Virus record (IMG/VR): IMGVR_UViG_3300022200_000023
Coordinates: 31,531-95,530 of that record
Direction: 5' to 3' (one strand)
Origin: a virus
Length of the DNA stretch: 64,000 nt
How positions within the stretch are numbered: the stretch's first letter is position 1; each line of letters opens with the position of its first letter. This document shows, in pieces, positions 35,386-44,900 of the stretch. The position numbers and the translations under genes are program-made. Under the pieces are notes generated by a model. That model saw only the letters and a program-made list of their open reading frames with translations. It searched no databases and had not been told where the DNA came from.

Positions 35386-35805
35386 CTAGCCTCCGAGCAA
35401 TGCAGTGGTGCTAAAGACAGCACCCGCCTGGTTCTCAATAAGAATACGCAGACGCAGCGTATCCCCATTCTCTAATTCCGCGGACTGCAACGTCAGAGCT
35501 TTCAACGACTCGTTCTTTGGGTAAGCATACCGCGACTGTAAGTTCTTAATGTACTGAGTAGCGTGCTGTAGAGAAGCTACAGCTACCGAAACGACCTGGC
35601 CTTGGTCCACCGAACTGTTGACTAGCGAGGGCAAGTGCGTCCCCTCCCCTCGAGCGGTCGGTATAGACCCGTGTTCGGTAAGGAGCACGCGCATTACTAG
35701 CCCTGCTAGCACTGCGGGCCCCGACGCGCCTAGCAGAGACCCGTCCTCCGACGCTACCCACGCAGGCACGCCATCCGCAGAGAAAACGTACATGTCGTGA
35801 GTCAC
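35386..35805 (-). CDS. gp25/W-like baseplate protein
   Basis: A 139-residue protein. LVMRVLLTEHGSIPTARGEGTHLP resembles the segment of gp25/W baseplate proteins around the EPR/loop region, and the C-terminal half is beta-rich (ELENGDTLRLRILIENQAG). It directly precedes the J-like gene with a two-base gap, the usual arrangement in myovirus baseplates and other contractile injection systems. Similarity is modest, so context carries much of the weight. Confidence 0.55.
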   Translation of the reverse strand: MTHDMYVFSADGVPAWVASEDGSLLGASGPAVLAGLVMRVLLTEHGSIPTARGEGTHLPSLVNSSVDQGQVVSVAVASLQHATQYIKNLQSRYAYPKNESLKALTLQSAELENGDTLRLRILIENQAGAVFSTTALLGG

Positions 35806-35806
35806 T

Positions 35807-36262
35807 CTAGACCTCCGCGCTGCCCGTTACTTCGCCCGTCTCCAGATCAACCGCCTGTGTGTCCCGGATAGCCGGAGCCCCTTCTGGCTCTGTCTGCTGC
35901 CGGGTAAACAGATCCACTAGAAGGGTAGTAACTAGCTCTAGGTGTAGCTCGTCTTTTTGCGCAGTAGACAGCGCAGTACTCCAGTAGTCCAACCGGCTTT
36001 GTTTGCGCAAGGTGAGCGCTCGGGACAAAGCTCGGATACGCGCGTAGAACTTGGCCTGCACACTCATCTGAGACGCGGACTCCGCAGCCGCCACCAGGTC
36101 GTGCAAGAACGTGCTATTCTCGAGCACCGCCTCCAGCAGAAGAAGGTCGTCATTAGACAGCGCATACGCTTCGTTCTGCATGTGCAGAGTTTGCTTTAGC
36201 GCCTGAGCTCGCAAACCGTGAACGAGGTTGGTTAGCTCTTCCTGGAAGGACTGCGCTGGCAT
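35807..36262 (-). CDS. Helical protein of the baseplate operon
   Basis: A 151-residue helical, charged protein (LLLLEAVLENSTFLHDLVAAAESASQ, YARIRALSRALTLRKQSRL), ending with an acidic tail. No known domain seen. It lies between the gp25-like gene and the second sigma-like gene with one- and two-base gaps. It contains one copy of the TACGCGCGTA palindrome. Possibly a tail-assembly or regulatory partner; this cannot be decided. Confidence 0.5.
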   Translation of the reverse strand: MPAQSFQEELTNLVHGLRAQALKQTLHMQNEAYALSNDDLLLLEAVLENSTFLHDLVAAAESASQMSVQAKFYARIRALSRALTLRKQSRLDYWSTALSTAQKDELHLELVTTLLVDLFTRQQTEPEGAPAIRDTQAVDLETGEVTGSAEV

Positions 36263-36263
36263 C

Positions 36264-36956
36264 TCACCCCATCTGCGAAGAAATCAGCTTCTTCAGTCTA
36301 CGCTTCGTGTGCGAGATCTGCCCCGGCGTGAGCCCCGTCTTGCTCACTAGGTCTTTGGTGGAAAGCACTGGCGCGCCGCCGTACCCAGTAGTGTGCTCAA
36401 ACACCGTTTGGTCACTGGGGTTTAGGTCGTAGTACACGAAGTCCAGCAGCCCAGAATCTTCGTCGGTGCCAAACCCATAGGGGATGGGCTGCGACGTGGA
36501 AAACTCGTTTCGTTGCTCCGACCTAAATCGCGCCACCTCAGCCGGGCTCCACACTAGTTCCCCAGCAAGCTCCTCGTTGGTAGGCTCGCGCCCACTGGAT
36601 TCTCGCAGACGCTCTTCAGCGTCTAGAAAGGTCTGGGCCTTAATAGTGCGGTGCTCGGGCATCCGCGCAGGCGAGGAGTGCGTGTAGACGATGCGGCTCA
36701 AGCCCTTGAGCTGGTTTGTCACGTGCGTGTTTAGCGCGGACTTAGAAGGGTTAAAGGTATTGAAAGCGTTAATAGCCAGAAGCTTAGCCTCGGCTCGCAC
36801 AGCTTCGGGGGCCACCGCCCCGCCAGACCACCGGTTCACTTCTTTCTCGATTACCGGAGTCATCTGCTTGAGCAGAGGGGACAGCGTCGTCTTCCCGGGC
36901 GCTGCCTGCCATTGTTGCCAGAGCTCAACGTCCTTTTCTTTTCTAGACATCGCCAT
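36264..36956 (-). CDS. Sigma-70-like protein encoded inside the baseplate operon
   Basis: A 230-residue sigma-related protein. FNPSKSALNTHVTNQLKGLSR resembles regions 2.2-2.4 of sigma-70. PEHRTIKAQTFLDAEERLRE and SGREPTNEELAGELVWSPAEVARF match region 3 (compare REPTxEELA). LSTKDLVSKTGLTPGQISHTKRRLKKLI is a region 4-like helix-turn-helix. The first part of region 2 (core-binding) is weak. It overlaps the 964-residue tail gene by 14 bases, so it is made with structural proteins. It may be a late-gene sigma factor, different from the one at 172. Confidence 0.7.
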   Translation of the reverse strand: MAMSRKEKDVELWQQWQAAPGKTTLSPLLKQMTPVIEKEVNRWSGGAVAPEAVRAEAKLLAINAFNTFNPSKSALNTHVTNQLKGLSRIVYTHSSPARMPEHRTIKAQTFLDAEERLRESSGREPTNEELAGELVWSPAEVARFRSEQRNEFSTSQPIPYGFGTDEDSGLLDFVYYDLNPSDQTVFEHTTGYGGAPVLSTKDLVSKTGLTPGQISHTKRRLKKLISSQMG

Positions 36957-39837
36957 CGTCGTCTCCAGTCAGCGCTGTCGGTCTAAGAACCGCTTGCACA
37001 TACTCAAGTAATAGCCGCTGCCAGTCCCTTCGGCTATCGGGCAAATCAGCGTAATTAGCGATGTACCCAACATTGAGCTTCGAGAAGACGGCGTCCGTAG
37101 CGCCTCCGTCCTCGTCCGCGTCTATTACCGACAGCGTTAGCGGAGAGGCGAGCTCCGACCCCGGCTCTACCCCAGGTCCTCCGACGAACTGACGGATAAC
37201 CGAGTAGTACGTGGGCACTCCAGCCTCTTCGATAGCACCGATGCGAACCCCCCGACCCCGACCTAGAGGGTCTAGGTTAGACTTGCCGCGCCCCGCTACT
37301 CGGTAGAAGTCTATGTAGTGTTCCAACGGGCAGACTGGTCTAGCCACGTATCGCATCGCAGCGTCATGGTCGCTAAACAACTCCTTGGCCTCTGTCTTAG
37401 GCACTAGCGGTTTGTGTTCTTCTACGGGGGCAATCTGGTCTGCCGCGTAGTCAGAGAAGGCCGGGAGCTGCTCTTCTCTAGGGGTTAGCTTCCTCGTTAG
37501 AGCAAGCCGCCGCCCGTAATGATTGTAAAACCCGCCCCACTGCAACACCAGGCGGTGGTCGAACACCCCCGGGCTCGGGCACAACTCCTCGAACTTAGAG
37601 TCAATCGGGATGGAGCGTATAGTCTCCGTCCCGTTCTCCGCTCGCTCGGAGATTTCGTTTCTACGGAAAAGGATGCTGTACACTAAGTTCGCTGTGGGGA
37701 TGTACTGTAAAGAATCTTGGATCTCCGCCACAGGATCCTGAGGGAAAGTGTCCAGGCCCCCGCCGTCTGCTACTGCTCCGACCAACACCTGGTTCAGCGT
37801 TCGGCCGAAGCTAAACTGAACGGACGTTGTAGCGTCTCGAGCACCGAAATTGTGCGTAACCGATAGGACGTGCCCCTGCACATGCATCCCCACCGCTTCC
37901 GAATCCAGGATCGTCATCGGGAACCCGGGCACCACGTACGGGTTGAAGCTGGAGCTAAGCCCGCCCTGCGCAGAGCCAAACTTGGCCGTGTAGTACTCCT
38001 GCTCCGCTAGCATGAAGTACAGCGCGTGCGTGGTATGCTTCTTGGCTAGCCGTTTCTCAGATGCTCGGATGTTCTGGCTAAGAGTGGCCGCATAAATGGG
38101 GTTGGTAGCCTGGACCTCCGATTCCTCCCTACGTAGCTCTAGAGCGTCCTTGTCCGCGGTAAACCTAGCGCTATTAGCTACTTCCTGCACTTTGTTGAAT
38201 AGGGCAGGTACGTCCTTCTGCAGGACCTGTGGGCCTAGGTAGTACTCCTCCGGGAAGATCAGAAATTCCGTGTCTGCCGTGGCTGCATTGCTGGCCCTAA
38301 AGGCGTGCCCGTCCACCACCGCAGGGAATCCTACGCGCGTAGCTGACGCTGCGTACCCCGCGCTAGACCCACTGACCTTCAGGTCCCGCAAAGCACCCTG
38401 CCGCTTGTAGTACACCCGAGTAGGGTGCGCCTGGTAGTTCTCCGACCACTGCCAGTTAGTCCACATAGACGGAAAGAACGTGTTGCACAGCGGCGGAAGC
38501 GCGAATCGCGCGTTGGGTTTAGTGAGGTACGAGGCAATGCTGAGCCGCCGCTTGTGTTGGGCTAAGTCGGCAGCCCAGGCAGCGGGGTCACTATCCTGGT
38601 GGTGTTCGAACGGTGCTACCGGCAGCCCGTACTTGTCCAACGTGGCAGACGGCGGAGCCATAACCTCGACGATGTCGTAGTACAGTGCGTTGAACACCCC
38701 GTGGAGCAGAGCCCACGCCGAACCATGTTCTCCGAACTTCGTCCCCGAGTACCTAGCCAGGCTGCGGAACAGCTTCTTGGCCTTAACCGAGCGCAGCATC
38801 GGGAACACACCGCCGCCCAGCTTCCCGTCGATGGGGTCTTCTTCCCCCGGACGCCCTTCTAGATAGGGGAATGCCATCCAGTGCTCGAGGAAGCGCGTCA
38901 GCCGCATCCGCCGCGCGAAGTACCCCGTATGCGTGATGCTGCGGCTCTTGGCAGAGCGGTACTTGAGCTGCTGCTTAGCTTGCTCTGTAAACACGCGCGT
39001 CTGCAGCTCTACGTCCGACACTGACGAAAGGTTCGGGCTAGCTCTATCCGCCTTACCCGCGTAAGCCGCGTACCCCTCAACTAGCTGCGTGCGCTGAGCC
39101 TTATCGATATCCGCAGAGACAGAACTGCGCGCCTCCGCCAGACGTTGCTGGTACTGGGCCGCAGTTTCGCCAACAGGCGCGGTAGCTCTAGCCTTAGCCT
39201 CTGCGGCGGAGTTGACCAGGAGCTCCCTCTGAGTTTCCCACGCCGCCTTTAAGCGCTTTACCTCTGCAGTGATGTCTGTTGCAGACGTAGGAGTAGTCTT
39301 AGCGACCTCTCTGTGCTCCCCAAGCACGGCGTAGAGAACGTTTTCGATGATGTCAAAAGGCCGCGTAATGGGCCGCCCTGTTCCTAGGTGTTGCTTGAAC
39401 AGCGCGTCTGGGAATTTCCCCTTTACATTCAGTTGGTTAGGGAAATCTCTGTGTGGCTTGACGGACGTGCTGGACTGATTGTCGTCGCCCGACATGAAGT
39501 ACAGGTAGAGCTGCGATAGCACGGTCATGACGCTGCCTACCTTAAGCTTCATGGCTCGGTAGTTAGCGCTATTTACGTACTCCCACCCCGTGACCTCTCC
39601 CTCAAAAAGGAGGCACCACTGCGGGTGGTCCGCTTCGTACCAAAGGTCTAGGTAGAAGACCGCGACCTGTACGCGATCCTCCGCTCCTAATCGCGCGATG
39701 TACCGGTGCGGAGCTACCTCAATCGTCGCGGAGACCGGAGAGAAGACGCCGGACGTTACCGACATGGCGGACGAAGGAACGAGCACCCCGTTCAGGTAAA
39801 CCAAGTACCTGCCGGGCTTGATGGACGCGGAAGCCAT
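36943..39837 (-). CDS. Large tail hub/baseplate protein
   Basis: A 964-residue protein. The N-terminal 130 residues are beta-rich with VPSSAMSVTSGVFSPVSATIEVAPH and LFEGEVTGWEYVNSANYRAMKLKV, resembling the hub (gp27/gpD-like) barrels of contractile tails. A long helical, charged insertion follows (about residues 185-300). Then more beta structure, including GMHVQGHVLSVTHNFGARDATTSVQFSFGRTLN. The size suggests fusion of hub with other domains. It lies between the Ig-like gene and the sigma-like gene, sharing bases with both. Confidence 0.5.
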   Translation of the reverse strand: MASASIKPGRYLVYLNGVLVPSSAMSVTSGVFSPVSATIEVAPHRYIARLGAEDRVQVAVFYLDLWYEADHPQWCLLFEGEVTGWEYVNSANYRAMKLKVGSVMTVLSQLYLYFMSGDDNQSSTSVKPHRDFPNQLNVKGKFPDALFKQHLGTGRPITRPFDIIENVLYAVLGEHREVAKTTPTSATDITAEVKRLKAAWETQRELLVNSAAEAKARATAPVGETAAQYQQRLAEARSSVSADIDKAQRTQLVEGYAAYAGKADRASPNLSSVSDVELQTRVFTEQAKQQLKYRSAKSRSITHTGYFARRMRLTRFLEHWMAFPYLEGRPGEEDPIDGKLGGGVFPMLRSVKAKKLFRSLARYSGTKFGEHGSAWALLHGVFNALYYDIVEVMAPPSATLDKYGLPVAPFEHHQDSDPAAWAADLAQHKRRLSIASYLTKPNARFALPPLCNTFFPSMWTNWQWSENYQAHPTRVYYKRQGALRDLKVSGSSAGYAASATRVGFPAVVDGHAFRASNAATADTEFLIFPEEYYLGPQVLQKDVPALFNKVQEVANSARFTADKDALELRREESEVQATNPIYAATLSQNIRASEKRLAKKHTTHALYFMLAEQEYYTAKFGSAQGGLSSSFNPYVVPGFPMTILDSEAVGMHVQGHVLSVTHNFGARDATTSVQFSFGRTLNQVLVGAVADGGGLDTFPQDPVAEIQDSLQYIPTANLVYSILFRRNEISERAENGTETIRSIPIDSKFEELCPSPGVFDHRLVLQWGGFYNHYGRRLALTRKLTPREEQLPAFSDYAADQIAPVEEHKPLVPKTEAKELFSDHDAAMRYVARPVCPLEHYIDFYRVAGRGKSNLDPLGRGRGVRIGAIEEAGVPTYYSVIRQFVGGPGVEPGSELASPLTLSVIDADEDGGATDAVFSKLNVGYIANYADLPDSRRDWQRLLLEYVQAVLRPTALTGDDDGDV

Positions 39838-40667
39838 TAGTTGAAGCGTCCTACCTCACGCAGAGCACAAAAGATGCCTAGCAGCGTAACTGCCGCCGCG
39901 TGGGCTAGCAAGGGGCGCGTGCTGCGGTCCAGCGAGTCTTCGATTAATTGCACATAGACCTCAGGAACAATGTGCGCCGTAGACCGCAGAGCCGTGCGAG
40001 TGAGCTGCACCACCCGTGCTCTCTCAGCAAGCATGGTTTGAGCAGGCACCGAAGACTTGATGGGACCGGCGTAGACCGATGTCTCGTCAGGCCACGCTAG
40101 AGTCATGCAGCCCTCGAAGCGCTCCCGGTAGACTATCTGCCGTCCTCGACGAGCAGCTAAGGCCTCGTACGCGCCATCAGCAGGATCACTACAAAGACGA
40201 GCCAGCAGCGCAACCCTGAAGGTCTCCACAGCAGCGTTGCTGAACGCCTCTCCCATTGCAGTCTCTAGCGGCGTGGGCGTCGACCCATCGTACTCAGGGT
40301 TGGCTCGGGTGGTGTAGCTAAGGGTCTTGGAGGCAGAGTTGCCGCCAATGTCATCCACGCTGACTTCAACCTCGTACAACGTGTTGTGGGCCAGCAACGC
40401 AGTGTTCTGGATGCTGAGCTCGACTACTTTGCTATCTCCGTCGTCCCAACTGTCGTAGAAACTGTCGTTCCAAGCACCGGCTTGGAGCGCGCCGTTGATG
40501 TACACATCGGTGCCGTTGACCGCTACGTTGAGCGTAGCCAGGTCTAGACCCAGATCCCCCACGTCTCCGCGGTCGACTAGCTGGATGCGAAACACGGCTG
40601 CGCGGCTGACTCCGCTTGCGCTGTCTGCTGGGGTGACTGCGGCGATGTAGGGGGCTACGGCGGCCAT
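39837..40667 (-). CDS. Virion protein with Ig-like N-terminal domain
   Basis: A 276-residue protein. Residues about 8-120 look like a bacterial Ig-like (Big-type) domain: VTPADSASGVSRAAVFRIQLVDRG, LNVAVNGTDVYINGAL, LYEVEVSVDDIGGNSASKTLSYT. The C-terminal half is helical with Arg-rich patches. It shares one base with the hub gene and lies three bases from the next. Probably a tail-surface or hub-linked component. Confidence 0.55.
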   Translation of the reverse strand: MAAVAPYIAAVTPADSASGVSRAAVFRIQLVDRGDVGDLGLDLATLNVAVNGTDVYINGALQAGAWNDSFYDSWDDGDSKVVELSIQNTALLAHNTLYEVEVSVDDIGGNSASKTLSYTTRANPEYDGSTPTPLETAMGEAFSNAAVETFRVALLARLCSDPADGAYEALAARRGRQIVYRERFEGCMTLAWPDETSVYAGPIKSSVPAQTMLAERARVVQLTRTALRSTAHIVPEVYVQLIEDSLDRSTRPLLAHAAAVTLLGIFCALREVGRFN

Positions 40668-40670
40668 GGG

Positions 40671-41804
40671 TTACTTAGAGCCTTTTCCAAACCGAAAAGA
40701 AGCTTCTAGCTTCCGTTTAACAGCAGCCGCACCCTCTACGAGCGTAGCCGCACCCTCTACGAGCGCTGCGGCAGACTCTTCTGTGCGCACAAGCGCTTGA
40801 ATACTCCGCTTCCGGTTTACCAGGCGAAGTTGTTCCGCCGTTTCATCCGGAGACAGCCCGCCCTTCTTGTCCTTCTTCTTCTCCAGCTCGCTAAGTCGAG
40901 TAGAAATCGCGTTGTTTTCCTGCCTAAACGAGCAGCCGTCCAACCTCTTTGCTAGCGCTGCCATGTCCATGACCCGCCCCGCGTTTATATCTCTGGTAGC
41001 GGCAGGGGAGCCTTTAGTGCAGTCTACCTTGCCACGGCCTTTGCGGTTGGGGCGCGGAGGCGGAGCAACGAACGCGGTGCGCGTAAACTGGTCCAAGGTG
41101 ACGTAATCAACCGAAGGCACTGGAGCTGCTGCAAATAGGCTGGTGTCCCCGATAAACGCACGCTCCATGCGCTCCAGGTCTGCCTCGCGGCTGGCCCACA
41201 TGTCATATTCGCTGGAGACAAGGAACTCGAAGCTAAACTTCGCCCAATCGTCACTCTGGGCGCTGAGCACGTTGGTCATGCTCAGGATAGCCCCGGTGAC
41301 CACCTTCCCATTGTAGGCTACCTGTGCTAAACGCTGCTGGTAGGAAAGCTGAGACCCCCGGAGAACCTGGTGGTACAGAGTATTTAGGGTACTCCGCCAG
41401 TTGTCTGTGTAGGTGTTCTCCAGCACCCCCGAGAACGAGTAGACGCGAGGCTCCTCTCCAAAGAAGAGGGCGGCGTAGCTATCCCCGTTTAGAGGGATCA
41501 GCTGCGTTTTCTCAGTAGCCTTCTCTACAACTTCTTGTAGGTAAAAACCTACGTAGGCTCCGCGTTGGAAGCTGGTCGCCGGCGCAGGGAGGGTAGTTAA
41601 GTCCCCAGTTAGGTAGAGACGAGCAACGCGAAGATCGTTGTGGTTGTCTCGAGCTTCTGTGTAGTCGTACTTACGCGCGGTCAGGGGTCGCTCCGCGTAG
41701 ACCCCCCTAGCTTCTGTACCCGGACGGCCGAGCGTGCCTCCGTAGTCGGTGTCCACGTCCCCGGCGATCTCAACGTCCAAACGCCTAGTGAACCAATCAG
41801 CCAT
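40671..41804 (-). CDS. Tail tube-terminus/baseplate connector-like protein
   Basis: A 377-residue protein. The central part has LIPLNGDSYAALFFGEEPRVYSF, SGVLENTYTDNWRSTLNTLY and AYNGKVVTGAILSM, resembling the beta-barrel of tail-tube initiator/LysM-adjacent baseplate proteins. The C-terminus is basic and helical and contains a short repeat (LVEGAATLVEGAA). ATG 41804 is preferred over GTG 41810. It overlaps the 65-residue gene by eight bases and follows the tape measure in the expected position. Confidence 0.5.
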   Translation of the reverse strand: MADWFTRRLDVEIAGDVDTDYGGTLGRPGTEARGVYAERPLTARKYDYTEARDNHNDLRVARLYLTGDLTTLPAPATSFQRGAYVGFYLQEVVEKATEKTQLIPLNGDSYAALFFGEEPRVYSFSGVLENTYTDNWRSTLNTLYHQVLRGSQLSYQQRLAQVAYNGKVVTGAILSMTNVLSAQSDDWAKFSFEFLVSSEYDMWASREADLERMERAFIGDTSLFAAAPVPSVDYVTLDQFTRTAFVAPPPRPNRKGRGKVDCTKGSPAATRDINAGRVMDMAALAKRLDGCSFRQENNAISTRLSELEKKKDKKGGLSPDETAEQLRLVNRKRSIQALVRTEESAAALVEGAATLVEGAAAVKRKLEASFRFGKGSK

Positions 41805-41994
41805 CTGCACCCTGCTTCTGGAAGATCACCGCGCTCTCTCGGTACAACACCGCAGCACTCAAAAGGTAGGGGTCCGGGCTTTGTAGGCTCACAACATTCA
41901 GCGTCTTGAACCCCTCAACGAGATCCTCGCACTTCGCTGCCAACACTGCTGCGCCGTCTGGATTGACTAGTCGTAGTCTAGCTCGTTCAGCCAT
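41797..41994 (-). CDS. Small protein between tape measure and tube-terminus genes
   Basis: A 65-residue protein (MAERARLRLVNPDGAA...) with overlaps at both ends: its start shares one base with the tape-measure stop, and its end overlaps the next gene by eight bases. This tight spacing argues that it is translated. LysM-domain tail proteins of this size often occur here, but no LysM motif is visible. Confidence 0.55.
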   Translation of the reverse strand: MAERARLRLVNPDGAAVLAAKCEDLVEGFKTLNVVSLQSPDPYLLSAAVLYRESAVIFQKQGADG

Positions 41995-44900
41995 CAGGAT
42001 ATCTTCGCGTTCACGTAGTCAGTCAAAGCATATACAGACCCGACCAATTCACGGATCGAAAGATTGAGCGCGTCCGTCTCTTTGTTCAGCGCCTGATACT
42101 TGTTAGCCAGTTTCAGCGCTTCGGACTGGTTTTCCTTGAGGGCTTTGTTGAAGAGCTCAATCTGGTCACCCGCTTCTTTGGTGCCGGCATCGCTCTTAGC
42201 GTCGGTGGAGCGCTTGCGTGTGGGGTCGACACTAGCTACGGCACTCCCGAGCACCCCTGCTTCTAAGAGCTCCATAGCCTGCGCAAAGCGCCCTTCTTTA
42301 GTGGTGTTGCCCTTACGCGCAAAGTGCTCCTCCCCAGCAGCCAAGCTTCGGATGCGTGTGAGCATGTCCCCAGCTTCGCTACCGGCCGCGCCCATGACTT
42401 GAACAGCGGCTTCCTTGCTTCCCAGGAACTTAGTGAGAAAATCTTCGTTGGATCCCCCCTCCCCAGCCAGCTCCTTAAGCTTTCGACTCCTAAACCCGGA
42501 ACTAGTCAAGACGCGTTCGTCGTTGATATGTAGTGCACCCAGGGCCGCGCTGAGGTGTCTGCTCTTCTCTAGCCCCTTTAGCTTCTCTTGGAACTCGGCG
42601 GTTTTGGCGCCCCAGTTGGTATTAGTGTCTTTTTTGGTGGATTCTCTAGCGTCCCTTAGCGCGGCTTTCAGCCCAGACGAGCCTTCTCCCTCGAGGACGC
42701 TTATAAGTCTGCGCGCGGCAGAGGACTGTTCTCCTCCTTTGTCCGAGAGCGCCTGTAACTCCGAAATGTCCCCGCCGGTCTGGTAGAGAAGCTCCATGTC
42801 CTTGCCCGTGATGCCCGCTTTGGTGCCTTCTTGGGCTAGGAGCTGGAGAGTTTTTTGGTGCTCCCGGTGCTCAAAGGTAGTCTCCTCAAGGAAGGCGCTG
42901 CTCAAGTCCTGGGCGTAGGCGCGGCCGGTAGCGGATCTGGCGGAGTCCAACTTCACCTCTGTAATGGACCCAAAAACCTCCTTAGCAAGCTCCCCTTCGC
43001 TTCTAGCTCCGCTTAAGTTAACTCCGGAGAACCTCCCTACCTGGCGAGACAGAGCTCCTGCAGCGAGAGCGTTGTCTTCCGACTCTGCACTGAGGCGCTG
43101 GAACTCCGCGCCCATCTGGCTCTGAGACGCCGTGCTGAGTACAGCAATCTTCTTCTGAAGTTCGGGATCTGCTTCCATCTCCCGAACAGTGCGGGGCTTC
43201 CTGCCGGCAGCAATGTCCTCCTTCTGTAGAACGCGGTAGATGGAAGTCTTAGCTCCCTGCTCTGCCAGCTTGGAGCTAAGAAACTTCGCACCCTTGGAAG
43301 AGCCGCCCTCTTTGTAGGTGTCAAAGGCGCGGCCTACGTTCTCTCGGTAGTGGGAGAACGCGGCAGCTACCACGTCTTTGCTTAGCTTACTAGCCTCAGC
43401 CATCTCGGCAGCGGAACGGTCCAGGTAAGCTCTGCGCCCCGAGCCAGTTCTAAACCTGCTCGACTCGCGGATAACAGAAGCGGCGCTGTCAACGTGCGCG
43501 GCGTGCCGCTGGAACATGGCCAGGTTTTCACCCGCCACCACGCTGTCACTCTTTAAGAACCGCGTAAAATCCGACCCCATGTGCCCGAAGCCCATATCCT
43601 CTAGCTGGTCAATGTTGGCTTCAGTAACCGCGTAGTCCTTCTTGACCGACGCCGGAGAGATCCCCGAGAAATCCCCCGCCCTGAACTCGTCAAGAATGCT
43701 CTTGGACGGGCCTCCGCGACTGGACAGCAGGTACTGGTCCTCACTGACCCCTAGAGCCTTAGCTTCAGCAGAGACCTCTAACCCCGCCGTCGCTAGCGCT
43801 GCCCTACGCACTCCGAAGACGTCGCGAGCTGCGGACTTCTTGCGCTCAAACCACCGTACGGCACGGCCCCCAATGCCAAAGCGATCCTCTGCGTCCTGGT
43901 AGGAACGCTCTAACCGGTCTCGCTCAATCAAGTCCTCTTGCTGCCGGGCTGCGCGAAGAGCTCCGGGGTTCTTGGCGAGCTCCATGTAACTCATGGCCCG
44001 CTCACGGCTGCCAGTTACGCGCGTAAGAGCCTGCAAGCCCGTCATGCCTCGATTCTCGCGCTTGGCCTGCTCCATCATCTGCCGCGCACGCGCGAAAACC
44101 ATTGCTTGCTGCGTTTCAGGAGTCATGTCCTCCTGGTACTCAGCAAACTGGTCCATAGCACCTTCTTCAAACATGGCTGCGCGCAACTCTTGCTGCCGCC
44201 GCGTAAGGCCCTTGCCTTTAATGAGCGCGCGCCCGCGCTTTTGTACGTCCTTGGCCGAGTAGCTTCCGAACGCCATCTCCTGGAACTTCATGGGGTCGAA
44301 CGTCATGTCCGCGTTCAACGCCCCGAGCATCATGGTCCCTGCTTGAGTCGCCTGCATGTGCGCAGCGCCCCGCGTCAGGTGGGTGGCCATACCCTGCATA
44401 CCGCCCAGCGCAGACAGTCGTCTATCGGAGATGAGGCCCCCGTCCACCATAGCCGTGGCGGACGCCAGTGCCGACCCACCCATAGCCAGCCCGGATCCAG
44501 CATTGAGTCCCATTTGGGCGTAGGTGCCCGCTGCTTCCCCACCAAACCCGGACATATAGGTCTGTAGCGTCATCCCCGCAGCTCGCGCAGCGGCGGTGAG
44601 TTTCTTGCCAAAATCCTGCTGCTGGAACCTCGTAGAAGAGATGCCGAGAGATCGAGAGATAGACTGGAGCTCAATGGCATCCGCCTGAGTCAGCCCTTCT
44701 CCGAGATCCATGATGGTCTTGCTGACCTTGGCCAGCTCTTTCACTCGGGCCACGATCTGCTCTGTGGATCCTGTGTGTCCGCGCATCAGGCCAGCCTCTT
44801 GGCCCAGCGCCATGGTGGACATCATGTCCTGCGTGCTGAAGCTGAAGCTCTCTACGGCGGCGCGGTCTAGCCCCTGGTAAATCTGCGCAGCAGAACGCGC

